NCBI GenBank assembly: GCA_964515755.1
Contig: CAZEVK010000004.1
Location: 4,904-68,903 of the forward strand
Direction: 5' to 3'
Length of the DNA stretch: 64,000 nt
DNA from: JAGVLN01 sp964515755
GTDB lineage: Bacteria; Pseudomonadota; Alphaproteobacteria; Rickettsiales; JABSSG01
Made by a program: the position numbers and the translations under genes. The notes below the pieces were generated by a model, which worked only from the letters and a program-made list of their open reading frames with translations, was not told the origin of the DNA and searched no databases. This document shows, piece by piece, positions 24,383-33,582 of this stretch; the stretch's first letter is position 1; each line of letters starts with the position of its first letter.

Positions 24383-25327
24383 TCATGTATTTTTTAAATC
24401 TTTGTGAAGCAGTTGCTTTAGTACATCCTCTAGTTTAGACTCTGTAATAGATATATCAATTATAGACAGTTTTTTTTCAATTATGTGACATATTACATCA
24501 TTAATATGATTATGATTACCATATTGTATGATAACTTTATTTGCTTCTACTTTTGCATTTAATTTATTTAGATATATGGCATCAAGCTCTCCGTTAACTG
24601 CTTTGTTTAGCTGGATAGTAAGAGTTTTATCGTTAAATAAGAGTAAAAGCTTCTCTTTAGCATCGTTAGCTATAATTGTACCGCGATTGATCACAGCAAT
24701 ATGGCTGCACATTTTTTCAGCTTCTTCAATGTAATGCGTTGTTAGTAAAATAGTTGTACCCGCTTTGTTTAATTTCAGCACATATTGCCATAATTGCTCT
24801 CTAAGCTCTATGTCAACACCTGCTGTTGGCTCGTCAAGAATTAAAACTTTAGGGTTATGCACCAAAGCCTTAGCAATTAACAATCTTCTCTTCATACCAC
24901 CGGATAAACTGCGAGATGGTGCATCCGCTTTACTGTCTAAACTAAGTGCATTGAGAATTTCATCTGTTTTTCGCTTACTCTTAGGTATCCCAAAGTAGCC
25001 AGCGTGATTCTCCAAAATCTGACGCGCAGTAAAAAATGGATCGAATACCACTTCCTGAGGTACAATTCCTAGAGATAATTTGACCTTATTTTGTTCAAAA
25101 TCTAAATTATAACCATTAACTATACAAGTTCCCGAAGTTTTATTGGTAATCCCTGAGAGTATATTAATAAGAGTAGACTTACCAGCACCGTTTGGTCCAA
25201 GTAACCCAAAGAAAGACCCTTGCGGTATATCAATATCAATAGAGTCCAACGCAATTAAAGCTTTATGTTTCTGTAAATCAGAGTATTTTTTACATAATTT
25301 TTTGATACTAATTATGCCAGTATTCAT
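24383..25327 (-). CDS. ABC-2 type transporter ATP-binding protein
   Basis: A cytoplasmic ATPase of an exporter of the DrrA/NodI type, 314 residues. It shows Walker A GPNGAGKST (44-52), the signature LSGGM (141-145) and Walker B VLILDEP (161-167), followed by the D-loop and the switch histidine in LLTTHY. A C-terminal extension of about 80 residues is usual for this group. It starts seven bases after grxD. No permease gene is adjacent, so the membrane partner must be encoded elsewhere. The substrate is unknown. Confidence 0.93.
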   Translation of the reverse strand: MNTGIISIKKLCKKYSDLQKHKALIALDSIDIDIPQGSFFGLLGPNGAGKSTLINILSGITNKTSGTCIVNGYNLDFEQNKVKLSLGIVPQEVVFDPFFTARQILENHAGYFGIPKSKRKTDEILNALSLDSKADAPSRSLSGGMKRRLLIAKALVHNPKVLILDEPTAGVDIELREQLWQYVLKLNKAGTTILLTTHYIEEAEKMCSHIAVINRGTIIANDAKEKLLLLFNDKTLTIQLNKAVNGELDAIYLNKLNAKVEANKVIIQYGNHNHINDVICHIIEKKLSIIDISITESKLEDVLKQLLHKDLKNT

Positions 25328-25334
25328 ATTTAAT

Positions 25335-25661
25335 TTACGCTATCAACTCGTGCTTTTTCAATAATTCTACTAACTCTCCAGAAGCATACATTTCTTTAAC
25401 AATATCGCATCCACCAATAAATTCGCCTTTTATATATAGTTGAGGTATAGTTGGCCAGTCACTATAAAGCTTTATTCCCTCTCGCAAATCATTATCTAAA
25501 AGTACATTAAAATCTTTATATTCAATACCTAGATTATTTAAAATAGAGCATACTGTAGCAGAAAAACCACATTGTGGAATCTGTGAACTACCCTTCATAA
25601 ATAACACGACATTATTATTTTCAATGTCACTTTTTATTTGGATTAAAATTTTATCACTCAT
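25335..25661 (-). CDS. grxD: Monothiol glutaredoxin, Grx4 family
   Basis: A 108-residue monothiol glutaredoxin that carries 2Fe-2S clusters and passes them to acceptor proteins, often together with BolA. The CGFS active site starts at C31 (IPQCGFS). WPTIPQLYIKGEFIGGCDIV forms the glutathione-binding face. A GGAG ribosome-binding site precedes the start. The bolA gene just upstream on the same strand is interrupted by a stop codon, so this Grx4 may act without that partner. Confidence 0.95.
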   Translation of the reverse strand: MSDKILIQIKSDIENNNVVLFMKGSSQIPQCGFSATVCSILNNLGIEYKDFNVLLDNDLREGIKLYSDWPTIPQLYIKGEFIGGCDIVKEMYASGELVELLKKHELIA

Positions 25662-25673
25662 GAAATATTCTCC

Positions 25674-25910
25674 TTAATTGTCTAAAGATAGAGTTTTTAT
25701 AGATAAATCGTGAAAGGTACAGCCTAAATAACCACTCAAAGCTTTATTTACAAAACGGTGCTGTTCAATTTATGATTTATCGTTAAACATTACTGACCTA
25801 ATTGTTACCTCATAATGATCCCCATCACCAACTAAATCTTTTAGTATTACATCAGAATCAGGAAAAGCTTTTTTAATCAATAATTCAAGTTCTTTAGCTT
25901 CAATTGGCAT
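25674..25910 (-). pseudogene. bolA: BolA-family protein gene interrupted by an in-frame stop
   Basis: Reading from the ATG at 25908-25910 gives a BolA-like protein of 78 codons. It begins MPIEAKELELLIKKAFPDSD, continues with GDGDHYEVTIRS, and later IEQHRFVNKAL, the BolA helix that helps bind Fe-S clusters with Grx4. Codon 47 is TAA (25770-25772), in the variable spot before IEQH; a single base change from Leu or Lys would create it. The frame is otherwise intact to its natural stop, 12 bases before grxD. The mutation is therefore recent, or it is a base-call error. Truncation after residue 46 would remove the conserved helix. Confidence 0.85.
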
Positions 25911-25959
25911 ACATATTTTCCCTATAATATATTAAATAAACACTATATAATATATCATT

Positions 25960-26577
25960 ATGAATATAAATGTCTTTAAAAATACAAAATTTTCCATAGG
26001 TTTACTTGGTGGCTCTTTTAACCCGCCACATCTTGGTCACTTATTTATTACTAATCAATTAATTAATAAGCTTGATCTTGACTATGTATGGTGGATTGTG
26101 ACCCCTAAAAATCCTTTAAAAGATTCAAATGATCTACTAATTTTTGAGGAAAGACTTCTAGCTTGTCAAAAAATTACCTCTCAGAATCCAAAAATTATTG
26201 TAACTGACTTAGAATCTAAGCTAAATAGCAGCAGAACTACTAAAACTTTAAATTATATTTTAGAAAATTTTAGTAGTAATAATTTTATATTTATAATTGG
26301 CGCAGATAATCTAGCCAACTTTCATCTATGGGACAATTGGCAAGATATTTGGCAAAAAATTAAAATTGCTGTTTACGGTAGGAAAAATTATCAGCATAAA
26401 TCATTAAAATCCGAAGCTGCAATAAAATTTGGCAAATACAGAGTTAAATCATATAATGATTTCAAAGAGAAAAAACCACCATGCTGGATTATAACCCATG
26501 GCGAATTAATAAACATTTCATCAACTAAATTAAGAAAAAAGGTATTAAATGACAAAAAAAAAGAAACAAGAAGATAA
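25960..26577 (+). CDS. nadD: Nicotinate-nucleotide adenylyltransferase
   Basis: Joins nicotinate mononucleotide (and more weakly NMN) to ATP-derived AMP on the way to NAD. It is 205 residues. The nucleotidyl-transferase motif GGSFNPPHLGH (17-27) and the C-terminal ISSTKLR (186-192) are both present. It starts a unit nadD-rsfS-rlmH and its end overlaps rsfS by 29 bases, the usual gene order. Together with the NAMPT at 49290 it suggests NAD is rebuilt from salvaged precursors, if this enzyme or another accepts NMN. Confidence 0.94.
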   Translation: MNINVFKNTKFSIGLLGGSFNPPHLGHLFITNQLINKLDLDYVWWIVTPKNPLKDSNDLLIFEERLLACQKITSQNPKIIVTDLESKLNSSRTTKTLNYILENFSSNNFIFIIGADNLANFHLWDNWQDIWQKIKIAVYGRKNYQHKSLKSEAAIKFGKYRVKSYNDFKEKKPPCWIITHGELINISSTKLRKKVLNDKKKETRR

Positions 26578-26893
26578 ATCATTTGTTACTATAGTTGAAA
26601 AACAACTTAGCGATAATAAAGCTGAAAACATTATTAAGATTAATTTAGTTGGTAAAAATTCCATCTGTAACTATATGTATATAGCTACTGGAAATTCAAA
26701 CCGTCATGTTAAGTCAATCGTAGATCATATTGAAAATGCGCTTAAGAACGCTGGAGTTCAAAATGTTGCGATTGAAGGCATAGAAAATTGCCAATGGGCG
26801 CTAATTGATACCGGTGACATAATAGTTCATGTTTTTCAACCCGAAGCTCGTGAAACCTTTAAGCTTGAAGCTCTTTGGAATAAAAGTAAATAA
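26549..26893 (+). CDS. rsfS: Ribosomal silencing factor RsfS
   Basis: A 114-residue RsfS/Iojap protein that binds ribosomal protein L14 and blocks subunit joining when nutrients are low. Family stretches are NYMYIATGNSNRHVKSIVDHIE and GIENCQWALIDTGDIIVHVF. It overlaps nadD by 29 bases and ends two bases before rlmH, so the three genes are one operon. Confidence 0.95.
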   Translation: MTKKKKQEDKSFVTIVEKQLSDNKAENIIKINLVGKNSICNYMYIATGNSNRHVKSIVDHIENALKNAGVQNVAIEGIENCQWALIDTGDIIVHVFQPEARETFKLEALWNKSK

Positions 26894-26895
26894 TA

Positions 26896-27354
26896 ATGAA
26901 TATTATTGTATCCTCAATTGGCAAAATCAATTGTCAAGAACCAGAGCAAAAAATCATTGATGAATACCACAAGCGCATAACGTGGAAATTACAGATTACA
27001 GAACTATCAGATAAAAAGATTGCTACCAGCGACACACGTAAACAGCAGGAATCGCAACTTATATTAAAATCTATACCTAAAGGTTATTTCATTATTACAT
27101 TAGACGAAACCGGTAAAAACTTAACATCGGAGGAATTTGCCAAATACATTAATAGCTTGCAAATTTCTGGTTATAGCAATATTGCATTTACAATTGGAGG
27201 CGCTGGCGGACATAGCCCAGAATTGTTATCAAAATCAAATTATGTGATAGCACTTGGAAAAATGACTATGTCTCACAAATTAGCCAGGGTAGTTTTAATA
27301 GAGCAGCTATATCGTGCACAAACAATAATTTCCGGCCATCCATATCATAAATAA
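26896..27354 (+). CDS. rlmH: 23S rRNA (pseudouridine1915-N3)-methyltransferase RlmH
   Basis: A SPOUT-class methyltransferase acting on helix 69 of 23S rRNA in assembled ribosomes. It is 152 residues, the normal length. The knot motif FTIGGAGGHS (about 95-104) and the C-terminal LARVVLIEQLYRAQTIISGHPYHK-type ending (H-P-Y-H-K) are intact. It is the third gene of the nadD-rsfS-rlmH operon. Confidence 0.96.
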   Translation: MNIIVSSIGKINCQEPEQKIIDEYHKRITWKLQITELSDKKIATSDTRKQQESQLILKSIPKGYFIITLDETGKNLTSEEFAKYINSLQISGYSNIAFTIGGAGGHSPELLSKSNYVIALGKMTMSHKLARVVLIEQLYRAQTIISGHPYHK

Positions 27355-27372
27355 AAAATATTATAATTAGAT

Positions 27373-27401
27373 CTTGTAAATAAAAAGAATGATACCTATA
27401 T
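27373..27401 (+). promoter_or_regulatory. Candidate sigma-32 heat-shock promoter of dnaK
   Basis: CTTGTAA (27373-27379) resembles the sigma-32 -35 element CTTGAAA. About 14 bases later ACCTATAT (27394-27401) resembles a weak CCCCATAT -10 element. It lies 33 bases before the dnaK start, which is where a heat-shock promoter is expected. Only partial matches to consensus are seen. Confidence 0.45.
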
Positions 27402-27434
27402 CATATTTAACAACAATTTATTTAAGGAGTTATT

Positions 27435-29336
27435 ATGAGCAAAGTAATAGGAATAGACTTAGGAACAACCAATTCCTGTGTAGCAATTATGGATGGCAAA
27501 AATCCTCGCGTTATTGAAAATGCAGAAGGTAAAAGGACTACACCATCAATAGTAGCATTTACTGAGTCAGGTGAAATGCTCGTCGGTGAAGCAGCAAAAA
27601 GACAGGCTGTAACTAATCCAGCAAATACATTATTTGCAATCAAAAGATTAATTGGCAGATCTTATGATGATCCAACAACACAAAAAGATAAAAAATTAGT
27701 CCCGTATAATATAATAAAGCATTCTAATGGCGATGCTTGGGTTGATGTTAAAAATAAAAAATATTCACCAAGCCAAATCAGTGCATTTATTTTACAAAAA
27801 ATGAAAGAAACAGCTGAAAGCTTTCTTGGTGAAACCGTGACTAAAGCAGTTATTACTGTTCCTGCTTATTTTAACGACTCTCAAAGACAAGCAACTAAAG
27901 ATGCTGGTAAAATTGCTGGACTGGAAGTATTACGCATTATAAACGAACCTACTGCAGCAGCTTTAGCTTACGGCCTTGATAAGTCTGCAGCTAAAACTAT
28001 AGCTGTATACGATCTTGGTGGAGGTACTTTTGACGTATCCATTCTAGAGATTGGAGATGGAGTTTTTGAAGTAAAATCAACTAATGGTGATACATTTTTA
28101 GGTGGTGAAGATTTTGACTTTAAAATTGTTGAATATATTACAAGTGAGTTTAAAAAAGATACAGGCATTGATCTCTCTAAAGATCCTTTAGCTTTACAGC
28201 GCTTAAAAGAGTCTGCTGAAAAAGCTAAGATAGAATTATCAAGTGCTGTAGAAACTGAGATTAACTTACCTTATATCACAGCTGATGCAAGTGGACCAAA
28301 ACATTTAAATCTAAAATTAACAAGATCAAAACTTGAAAGTTTAGTTGAAGATTTAGTTAACAGAACTCTTGAACCTTGCAAAAAAGCATTGAAAGATGCA
28401 GGCTTAAAAATCTCGGATATAAATGAGGTAGTGCTTGTTGGCGGTATGACCAGAATGCCTAAAATCATTGAACGAGTTAAAGAATTATTTAATCGTGAAC
28501 CACATCGTGGCGTAAACCCTGATGAAGTTGTAGCGCTTGGTGCTGCGATTCAAGGAGGTGTATTACAAGGCGATATAAAAGATGTATTATTACTTGACGT
28601 TACACCATTATCAATTGGTATTGAAACTCTAGGCGGTGTATTTACAAGATTGATAGATCGTAATACCACAATTCCTACTAAAAAAAGTCAAGTTTTCTCT
28701 ACAGCTGACGATAACCAAACAGCTGTTACTATTAGAGTATTTCAAGGCGAAAGGGATATGGCAGCAGACAATAAATTATTAGGGCAATTTAATCTTGAAA
28801 ATATTCCATCAGCACCAAGAGGTATGCCACAAATTGAAGTATCTTTTGATATTGATGCTAATGGTATATTAAATGTTGCAGCTAAAGATAAAGCCAGTGG
28901 TAAAGAGCAGAAAATTACAATTCAAGCTTCAGGTGGACTGTCTAAGGACGACATCGAAAAAATGGTTAAAGATGCTGAAGCTAATGCTGACTCAGATAAG
29001 CAAAGAAAAGAAATAGCAGAAGCACGAAATCATGCTGAAGGTCTTATTCATTCAACTGAAAAAAGTATCAGTGAACATGCCGATAAAATTGAAGAAGGCA
29101 TTAAGAAAGAAATTGAAGCTGATATCTTAGCTTTAAAGAAAGCTTTAAAAGAAGAAAAGAAAGAAGAAATTGAAGAAAAAACTGCATCATTAATGAAATC
29201 AGCAATGAAAATTGGTGAATTCATGAATAAAGCAGAACAAGAAGCAGCAAAAACGCAAGGCGCAGAAGCATATGCTCCTGACGATAAAATGGTTGACGCT
29301 GATTACGAAGAAATTAAAAAAGAAGAAGATAAATAA
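27435..29336 (+). CDS. dnaK: Chaperone protein DnaK (Hsp70)
   Basis: The ATP-driven Hsp70 chaperone, 633 residues, normal length. The N-terminal ATPase domain starts IGIDLGTTNSCVA and contains VITVPAYFNDSQRQ and DLGGGTFDVSI. The substrate-binding domain follows, then a charged helical lid rich in Glu/Lys, with the C-terminal tail DDKMVDADYEEIKK like the EEVD-type ends. A strong AAGGAG site precedes it. It is followed by a terminator and then dnaJ. Confidence 0.99.
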   Translation: MSKVIGIDLGTTNSCVAIMDGKNPRVIENAEGKRTTPSIVAFTESGEMLVGEAAKRQAVTNPANTLFAIKRLIGRSYDDPTTQKDKKLVPYNIIKHSNGDAWVDVKNKKYSPSQISAFILQKMKETAESFLGETVTKAVITVPAYFNDSQRQATKDAGKIAGLEVLRIINEPTAAALAYGLDKSAAKTIAVYDLGGGTFDVSILEIGDGVFEVKSTNGDTFLGGEDFDFKIVEYITSEFKKDTGIDLSKDPLALQRLKESAEKAKIELSSAVETEINLPYITADASGPKHLNLKLTRSKLESLVEDLVNRTLEPCKKALKDAGLKISDINEVVLVGGMTRMPKIIERVKELFNREPHRGVNPDEVVALGAAIQGGVLQGDIKDVLLLDVTPLSIGIETLGGVFTRLIDRNTTIPTKKSQVFSTADDNQTAVTIRVFQGERDMAADNKLLGQFNLENIPSAPRGMPQIEVSFDIDANGILNVAAKDKASGKEQKITIQASGGLSKDDIEKMVKDAEANADSDKQRKEIAEARNHAEGLIHSTEKSISEHADKIEEGIKKEIEADILALKKALKEEKKEEIEEKTASLMKSAMKIGEFMNKAEQEAAKTQGAEAYAPDDKMVDADYEEIKKEEDK

Positions 29337-29361
29337 GTAGTGCATTAGAATAAAAAAAAAT

Positions 29362-29392
29362 CTACTCAAGAAAAAATCTTGAGTAGTTTTTT
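29362..29392 (+). terminator. Terminator between dnaK and dnaJ
   Basis: A perfect ten-pair stem CTACTCAAGA (29362-29371) and TCTTGAGTAG (29377-29386) with an AAAAA loop is followed by TTTTTT. The A-run before it could let it act in the other direction too. It probably lowers dnaJ expression relative to dnaK rather than blocking it. Confidence 0.85.
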
Positions 29393-29416
29393 CTTGTAGT
29401 AAAAAAGTAATAATTT

Positions 29417-30550
29417 ATGAGCAAAAAAGACTATTATGAGATTTTAGGAGTCAGTAAAACTGCAGATGCTGATGAGCTAAAAAAAGCCTATCGAAAACTA
29501 GCGATGAAATATCATCCTGATCGTAATCCTAATGATAAAAAAGCAGCATCTACTTTTCAAGAAATTAATGCAGCTTATGATGTACTAAAAGACCCTCAAA
29601 AAAAAGCAGCTTATGATCGATTTGGTCATAACGCATTTGAACAATCAGGAAGACCAAGTGGTGGTAGCGGTTTTGAAGGATTTGGAGGCTTTGAAGCTGG
29701 AGGAAATTTTTCTGATATTTTTAATGACTTCTTCGGAGATTTTGCTCAACAACAAAGCGGAAGAAGTAATGCAGCAGCACGTGGAGCAGATTTGCGTTAC
29801 AATATGCAGATCTCACTAGAGGAAGCGTATCCTGGCAAAACCGAAAAAATTACTTTTACTGCATCAGCAAAATGTGATCCTTGTAAAGGCACAGGTAGCG
29901 CAGATTCAGAAGTTTCAACTTGTAAAACATGTAATGGCTCAGGTAGAGTTCGTGCTCAGCAAGGATTCTTTATGATTGAACGAACTTGCCACAGTTGTGG
30001 AGGTTCAGGAAAAGTTATTAAAAATCCTTGTAAAAAATGCCATGGAGCAGGAAAAGTTCGTAAAGAAAGAACATTATCAGTTAATATCCCTGCAGGTGTT
30101 GAGGATGGTACCAGAATAAGACTTTCAGGTGAAGGAGAACCTGGCGAACACTCAGGACCATCTGGTGATTTATATATATTTCTATCCGTTAAAGCTCATT
30201 CTTTATTTGCAAGAGAAAATAATGACCTACATTGCACTGTTCCAATCAAAATGGTCACAGCTGCTTTGGGAGGTGAAATTGAAGTTCCAACAATTGATGG
30301 CAATAGAGTAAAACTTGCTATTCCAGCTGGAACTCAATCCGGAGATAAATTTAGATTAAAAAATAAAGGAATGTCTAGAATGAAATCATCGCTACATGGT
30401 GATTTATATGTTCACGCTCAAGTAGAAACTCCAGTAAAGCTTAAAAAGAAACAAATAGAATTATTAAAACAATTTGACGAACTATCAGAAAATAATTCCA
30501 ACCCAAATTCTGAAAGCTTCTTTAAGAAGGTTAAAGATTTATTCGATTAA
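29417..30550 (+). CDS. dnaJ: Chaperone protein DnaJ (Hsp40)
   Basis: The co-chaperone that stimulates DnaK ATPase activity and presents substrates. It is 377 residues. The J domain carries HPD (33-35). A Gly/Phe-rich linker follows (about 75-105), then a zinc domain with four CxxCxGxG repeats (CDPCKGTG, CKTCNGSG, CHSCGGSG, CKKCHGAG) and two C-terminal beta domains. This is therefore a full type I DnaJ. It lies 80 bases after dnaK with a terminator between them. Confidence 0.99.
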   Translation: MSKKDYYEILGVSKTADADELKKAYRKLAMKYHPDRNPNDKKAASTFQEINAAYDVLKDPQKKAAYDRFGHNAFEQSGRPSGGSGFEGFGGFEAGGNFSDIFNDFFGDFAQQQSGRSNAAARGADLRYNMQISLEEAYPGKTEKITFTASAKCDPCKGTGSADSEVSTCKTCNGSGRVRAQQGFFMIERTCHSCGGSGKVIKNPCKKCHGAGKVRKERTLSVNIPAGVEDGTRIRLSGEGEPGEHSGPSGDLYIFLSVKAHSLFARENNDLHCTVPIKMVTAALGGEIEVPTIDGNRVKLAIPAGTQSGDKFRLKNKGMSRMKSSLHGDLYVHAQVETPVKLKKKQIELLKQFDELSENNSNPNSESFFKKVKDLFD

Positions 30551-33500
30551 GTTTTACTAAATTTAAACCTATACTCTTTAGCAATAATACAAATTATAGG
30601 AACAACAAATAGTGTAAAGATTGTTCCTACTGCCAATCCACCAACAATAACCCAACCAATTTCATTACGACTAACTGCTCCAGGACCAGTGGCAAGAGCA
30701 AGTGGAACAGCACCAACTATCATTGCAAGAGTTGTCATCATAATTGGCCTTAGACGTGCTGCAGAAGCTTCAATAACAGCATTTTGTATATCCATACCTT
30801 GCAGTAATTTTTGATTAGTAAATTCTACAATCAAAATCGCATTTTTAGTAATTAAACCAACCAAGGTAATCAGACCAATTTTACTATATATATTTAACGA
30901 TCCTCCAACTAACCATAAAGTTAAAAGAGCACCAACTATTGCAAAAGGAACCGAACACAAAATAATTGCTGAATCAAGAAAGCTCTCAAACTGCGCAGCT
31001 AAAATAAAATAAATAAATAAAATCGCTAATCCAAAAATTATATAAAGATCATAGCTTGATTTTTTCATATCTTTAATTTGACCTGCAAATTCATAAACTA
31101 CTTCTTGATTAGTAATTTCTTTTTGAACTATTTGTTCTAAAATCGGCACTACAGAACCAAGGCCAACTCCATTAGCTAAACTTGATGAAATAGTAACAGA
31201 ACGTAATTTATTATAGTGGTTAAGAGCACTTGGCTGTATAGTATTTTGATAATCTAATAGAGATAATAAAGGAATCATTTTGCCTTTATTGTTAGCAATA
31301 TATACCTTTTCCAGTGCACTAGCATTTGCTTTATCTTTATCTGCAAGGCTAATATCAATATCGTATAATTCACCATCCTTCTTGAAGCCATTTTCAATGA
31401 CGTCTTCTATAAAATATCCTTGAAGAACCTTAGCAATACTTGAAATATCAACGTCATAAAACGATGCTTTATCACGATTAAGCTCTAATTTTAATGCTGG
31501 ACTATTAAGTTTTATGTCCTTATCAACATTCAAAAATGCTGAATTTTCACGCATTTTTGCCATAACTTTCTCTGCTACTTGTTCTAATTTATTATATTCA
31601 ACATACCCTCTTAAAACAATTTGCACCGGATTATCATGGCCAGTGTCTAAAGATGGAGGATTAATTGCAAAAGCCATAATACCTGGGATTGACATAATCC
31701 TTTGGTTCAGTATATTTGCCACTTCCATTTGACTAACAGATCTTAGATCCCACGGTTTTAAATCAACAAAAGTAAAGATTTGATCTGGTCCTATAAATGA
31801 AAAATAATTACTAATATATTTATTACCAGACAAAATATTTTCTAACTCTTCAGAATATTTCTTACTATAATCGAAACTGGAACCTAAAGGTGCTTGTGAT
31901 GGTATAAATAAATATCCTCTATCTTCTAACGGGAGTAATTCTTGCTTAAGAAACATTGCTAACCCTATACCAATTGCAACAATACCAATTAATAAATAAA
32001 TCAAATATTTACGCAAAACTATAACCTTAATCAACAAAGCATGATAATGATAGTGCATCTGGTTAATCAAGTAATTACAGTAATTGAAAAACTTATTTTC
32101 TACATGATTTTTGCTAAGAATTATACTAGACATCATTGGTGATAAAGTAAGGGATATTAATCCAGAAATTACTACACTAAAGGCCAGTGTCCAAGCAAAC
32201 TCATTAAAAAATTTTCCAATAAAGTCACTCATAAATCCTACAGGCAAAAAAACTGCAACTAATGTAATAGTCATTGTCAATACAACAAACATTATTTCTT
32301 TAGAACCATGTATTGCTGCTTCCATAGGTTTCATTCCTTGCTCAACATAACGATAAATATTTTCCATCATCACTACTGCATCATCAACCACTAAGCCAAT
32401 CGCTAAAATCATCGCAAGTAATGTAAAATTATTAATACTAAAACCAAACATCAACATTAGAGCAAAAGTCCCAATTAAAGAAATCGGTATAGTGATAATA
32501 GGAATAAAAGCTGCTTTGAAAGATTGTAAAAAAATTAGTATCACTAATACGACTAAAGCAATTGCTTCAAATATAGTAAAATATATCGCTCTTATAGAGG
32601 CGTTTATGAATTTTGCATTGTCGAACCCCACCTTAATATTCAGTCCATTTGGTAAAAGATCAACAATTGACTTCAATTCTTTTTGAACAAGAATGGAAAT
32701 ATCTATAGGATTAGATTGCGGCTGCTTAGATACAGCAATGATAATTGCATTTTTTCCATTATATCTACTAAGACTATTTTTACCAGTAGTTCCAAGAGTT
32801 ACATCTGCAATCTCTTTAAGACGTAGCAAATAATTATCATTCTTTTTTACAATTATATTACTAAACTCTTCTACATCATACATATCTAAATTCATCATTA
32901 AAGACATCTTAACATTTCCACCATCGATAGAACCGACAGGATAATTCTGGTTTTGACTCTCTACAGCTGACCTAATATCAGCAACAGATACATTATACAA
33001 TTTCAATAAGTCAGGCTTTGAATTAATTTGTATTTTATAATCTTGGCCTGCATAAATTTCTACCTTAGAAACACCGCTTAAAACCTCTAATTTCTTTGTT
33101 ATAAAACGTTTAGCAAATTCTGTTATTTCAGCAATATTCATTTGATCGCTATATAATGCTAAATAAATAATAGGCCTAGAAGCATTGTTCATCTTACTTA
33201 CTATTGGGGGATCCATATCTTTTGGTAAAAGACCGGCAATTGCAGAAATTTTTGCTCTTACATCATTTATTGCAACATCTAAATTAGTTTCTAAAGTAAA
33301 ATTAACAACAATTTGCGCAGTTCCCCAGCCACTTATTGAAGTAATTGTTTCTATACCTTCAATGCCTACTAAACCATCTTCAACAACATTAGTAATTGCA
33401 GTTTCAATAAGATAAGGGCTCGCACCTTTATACTCACACTCAACTGTAACTACCGGGTTCTCTACATCTGGATATTCTTTGGTACTAAGCTTGCTATATG

Positions 33501-33582
33501 AAACTAAACCAATTAACACAATAAAAATGCTGATTACACTAGCAAATATAGGACGTTTAATGCATAATTCGCAGATATTCAT
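30547..33582 (-). CDS. RND efflux pump inner-membrane transporter (HAE1 family)
   Basis: A proton-driven multidrug exporter subunit of the AcrB/MexB type, 1011 residues. The architecture is classical: a first helix (FASVISIFIVLIGLVSY), a large periplasmic porter loop, a helix bundle with the conserved LAIGLVVDDAVVMMENI segment, a second porter loop and a second bundle with LVGLITKNAILIVEF. The Asp pair of the proton relay is present (VVDDAVV). Its start overlaps the adaptor stop (ATGA), so both are translated from one message. No TolC-like outer-membrane gene lies nearby. Substrates are unknown. Confidence 0.95.
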   Translation of the reverse strand: MNICELCIKRPIFASVISIFIVLIGLVSYSKLSTKEYPDVENPVVTVECEYKGASPYLIETAITNVVEDGLVGIEGIETITSISGWGTAQIVVNFTLETNLDVAINDVRAKISAIAGLLPKDMDPPIVSKMNNASRPIIYLALYSDQMNIAEITEFAKRFITKKLEVLSGVSKVEIYAGQDYKIQINSKPDLLKLYNVSVADIRSAVESQNQNYPVGSIDGGNVKMSLMMNLDMYDVEEFSNIIVKKNDNYLLRLKEIADVTLGTTGKNSLSRYNGKNAIIIAVSKQPQSNPIDISILVQKELKSIVDLLPNGLNIKVGFDNAKFINASIRAIYFTIFEAIALVVLVILIFLQSFKAAFIPIITIPISLIGTFALMLMFGFSINNFTLLAMILAIGLVVDDAVVMMENIYRYVEQGMKPMEAAIHGSKEIMFVVLTMTITLVAVFLPVGFMSDFIGKFFNEFAWTLAFSVVISGLISLTLSPMMSSIILSKNHVENKFFNYCNYLINQMHYHYHALLIKVIVLRKYLIYLLIGIVAIGIGLAMFLKQELLPLEDRGYLFIPSQAPLGSSFDYSKKYSEELENILSGNKYISNYFSFIGPDQIFTFVDLKPWDLRSVSQMEVANILNQRIMSIPGIMAFAINPPSLDTGHDNPVQIVLRGYVEYNKLEQVAEKVMAKMRENSAFLNVDKDIKLNSPALKLELNRDKASFYDVDISSIAKVLQGYFIEDVIENGFKKDGELYDIDISLADKDKANASALEKVYIANNKGKMIPLLSLLDYQNTIQPSALNHYNKLRSVTISSSLANGVGLGSVVPILEQIVQKEITNQEVVYEFAGQIKDMKKSSYDLYIIFGLAILFIYFILAAQFESFLDSAIILCSVPFAIVGALLTLWLVGGSLNIYSKIGLITLVGLITKNAILIVEFTNQKLLQGMDIQNAVIEASAARLRPIMMTTLAMIVGAVPLALATGPGAVSRNEIGWVIVGGLAVGTIFTLFVVPIICIIAKEYRFKFSKT

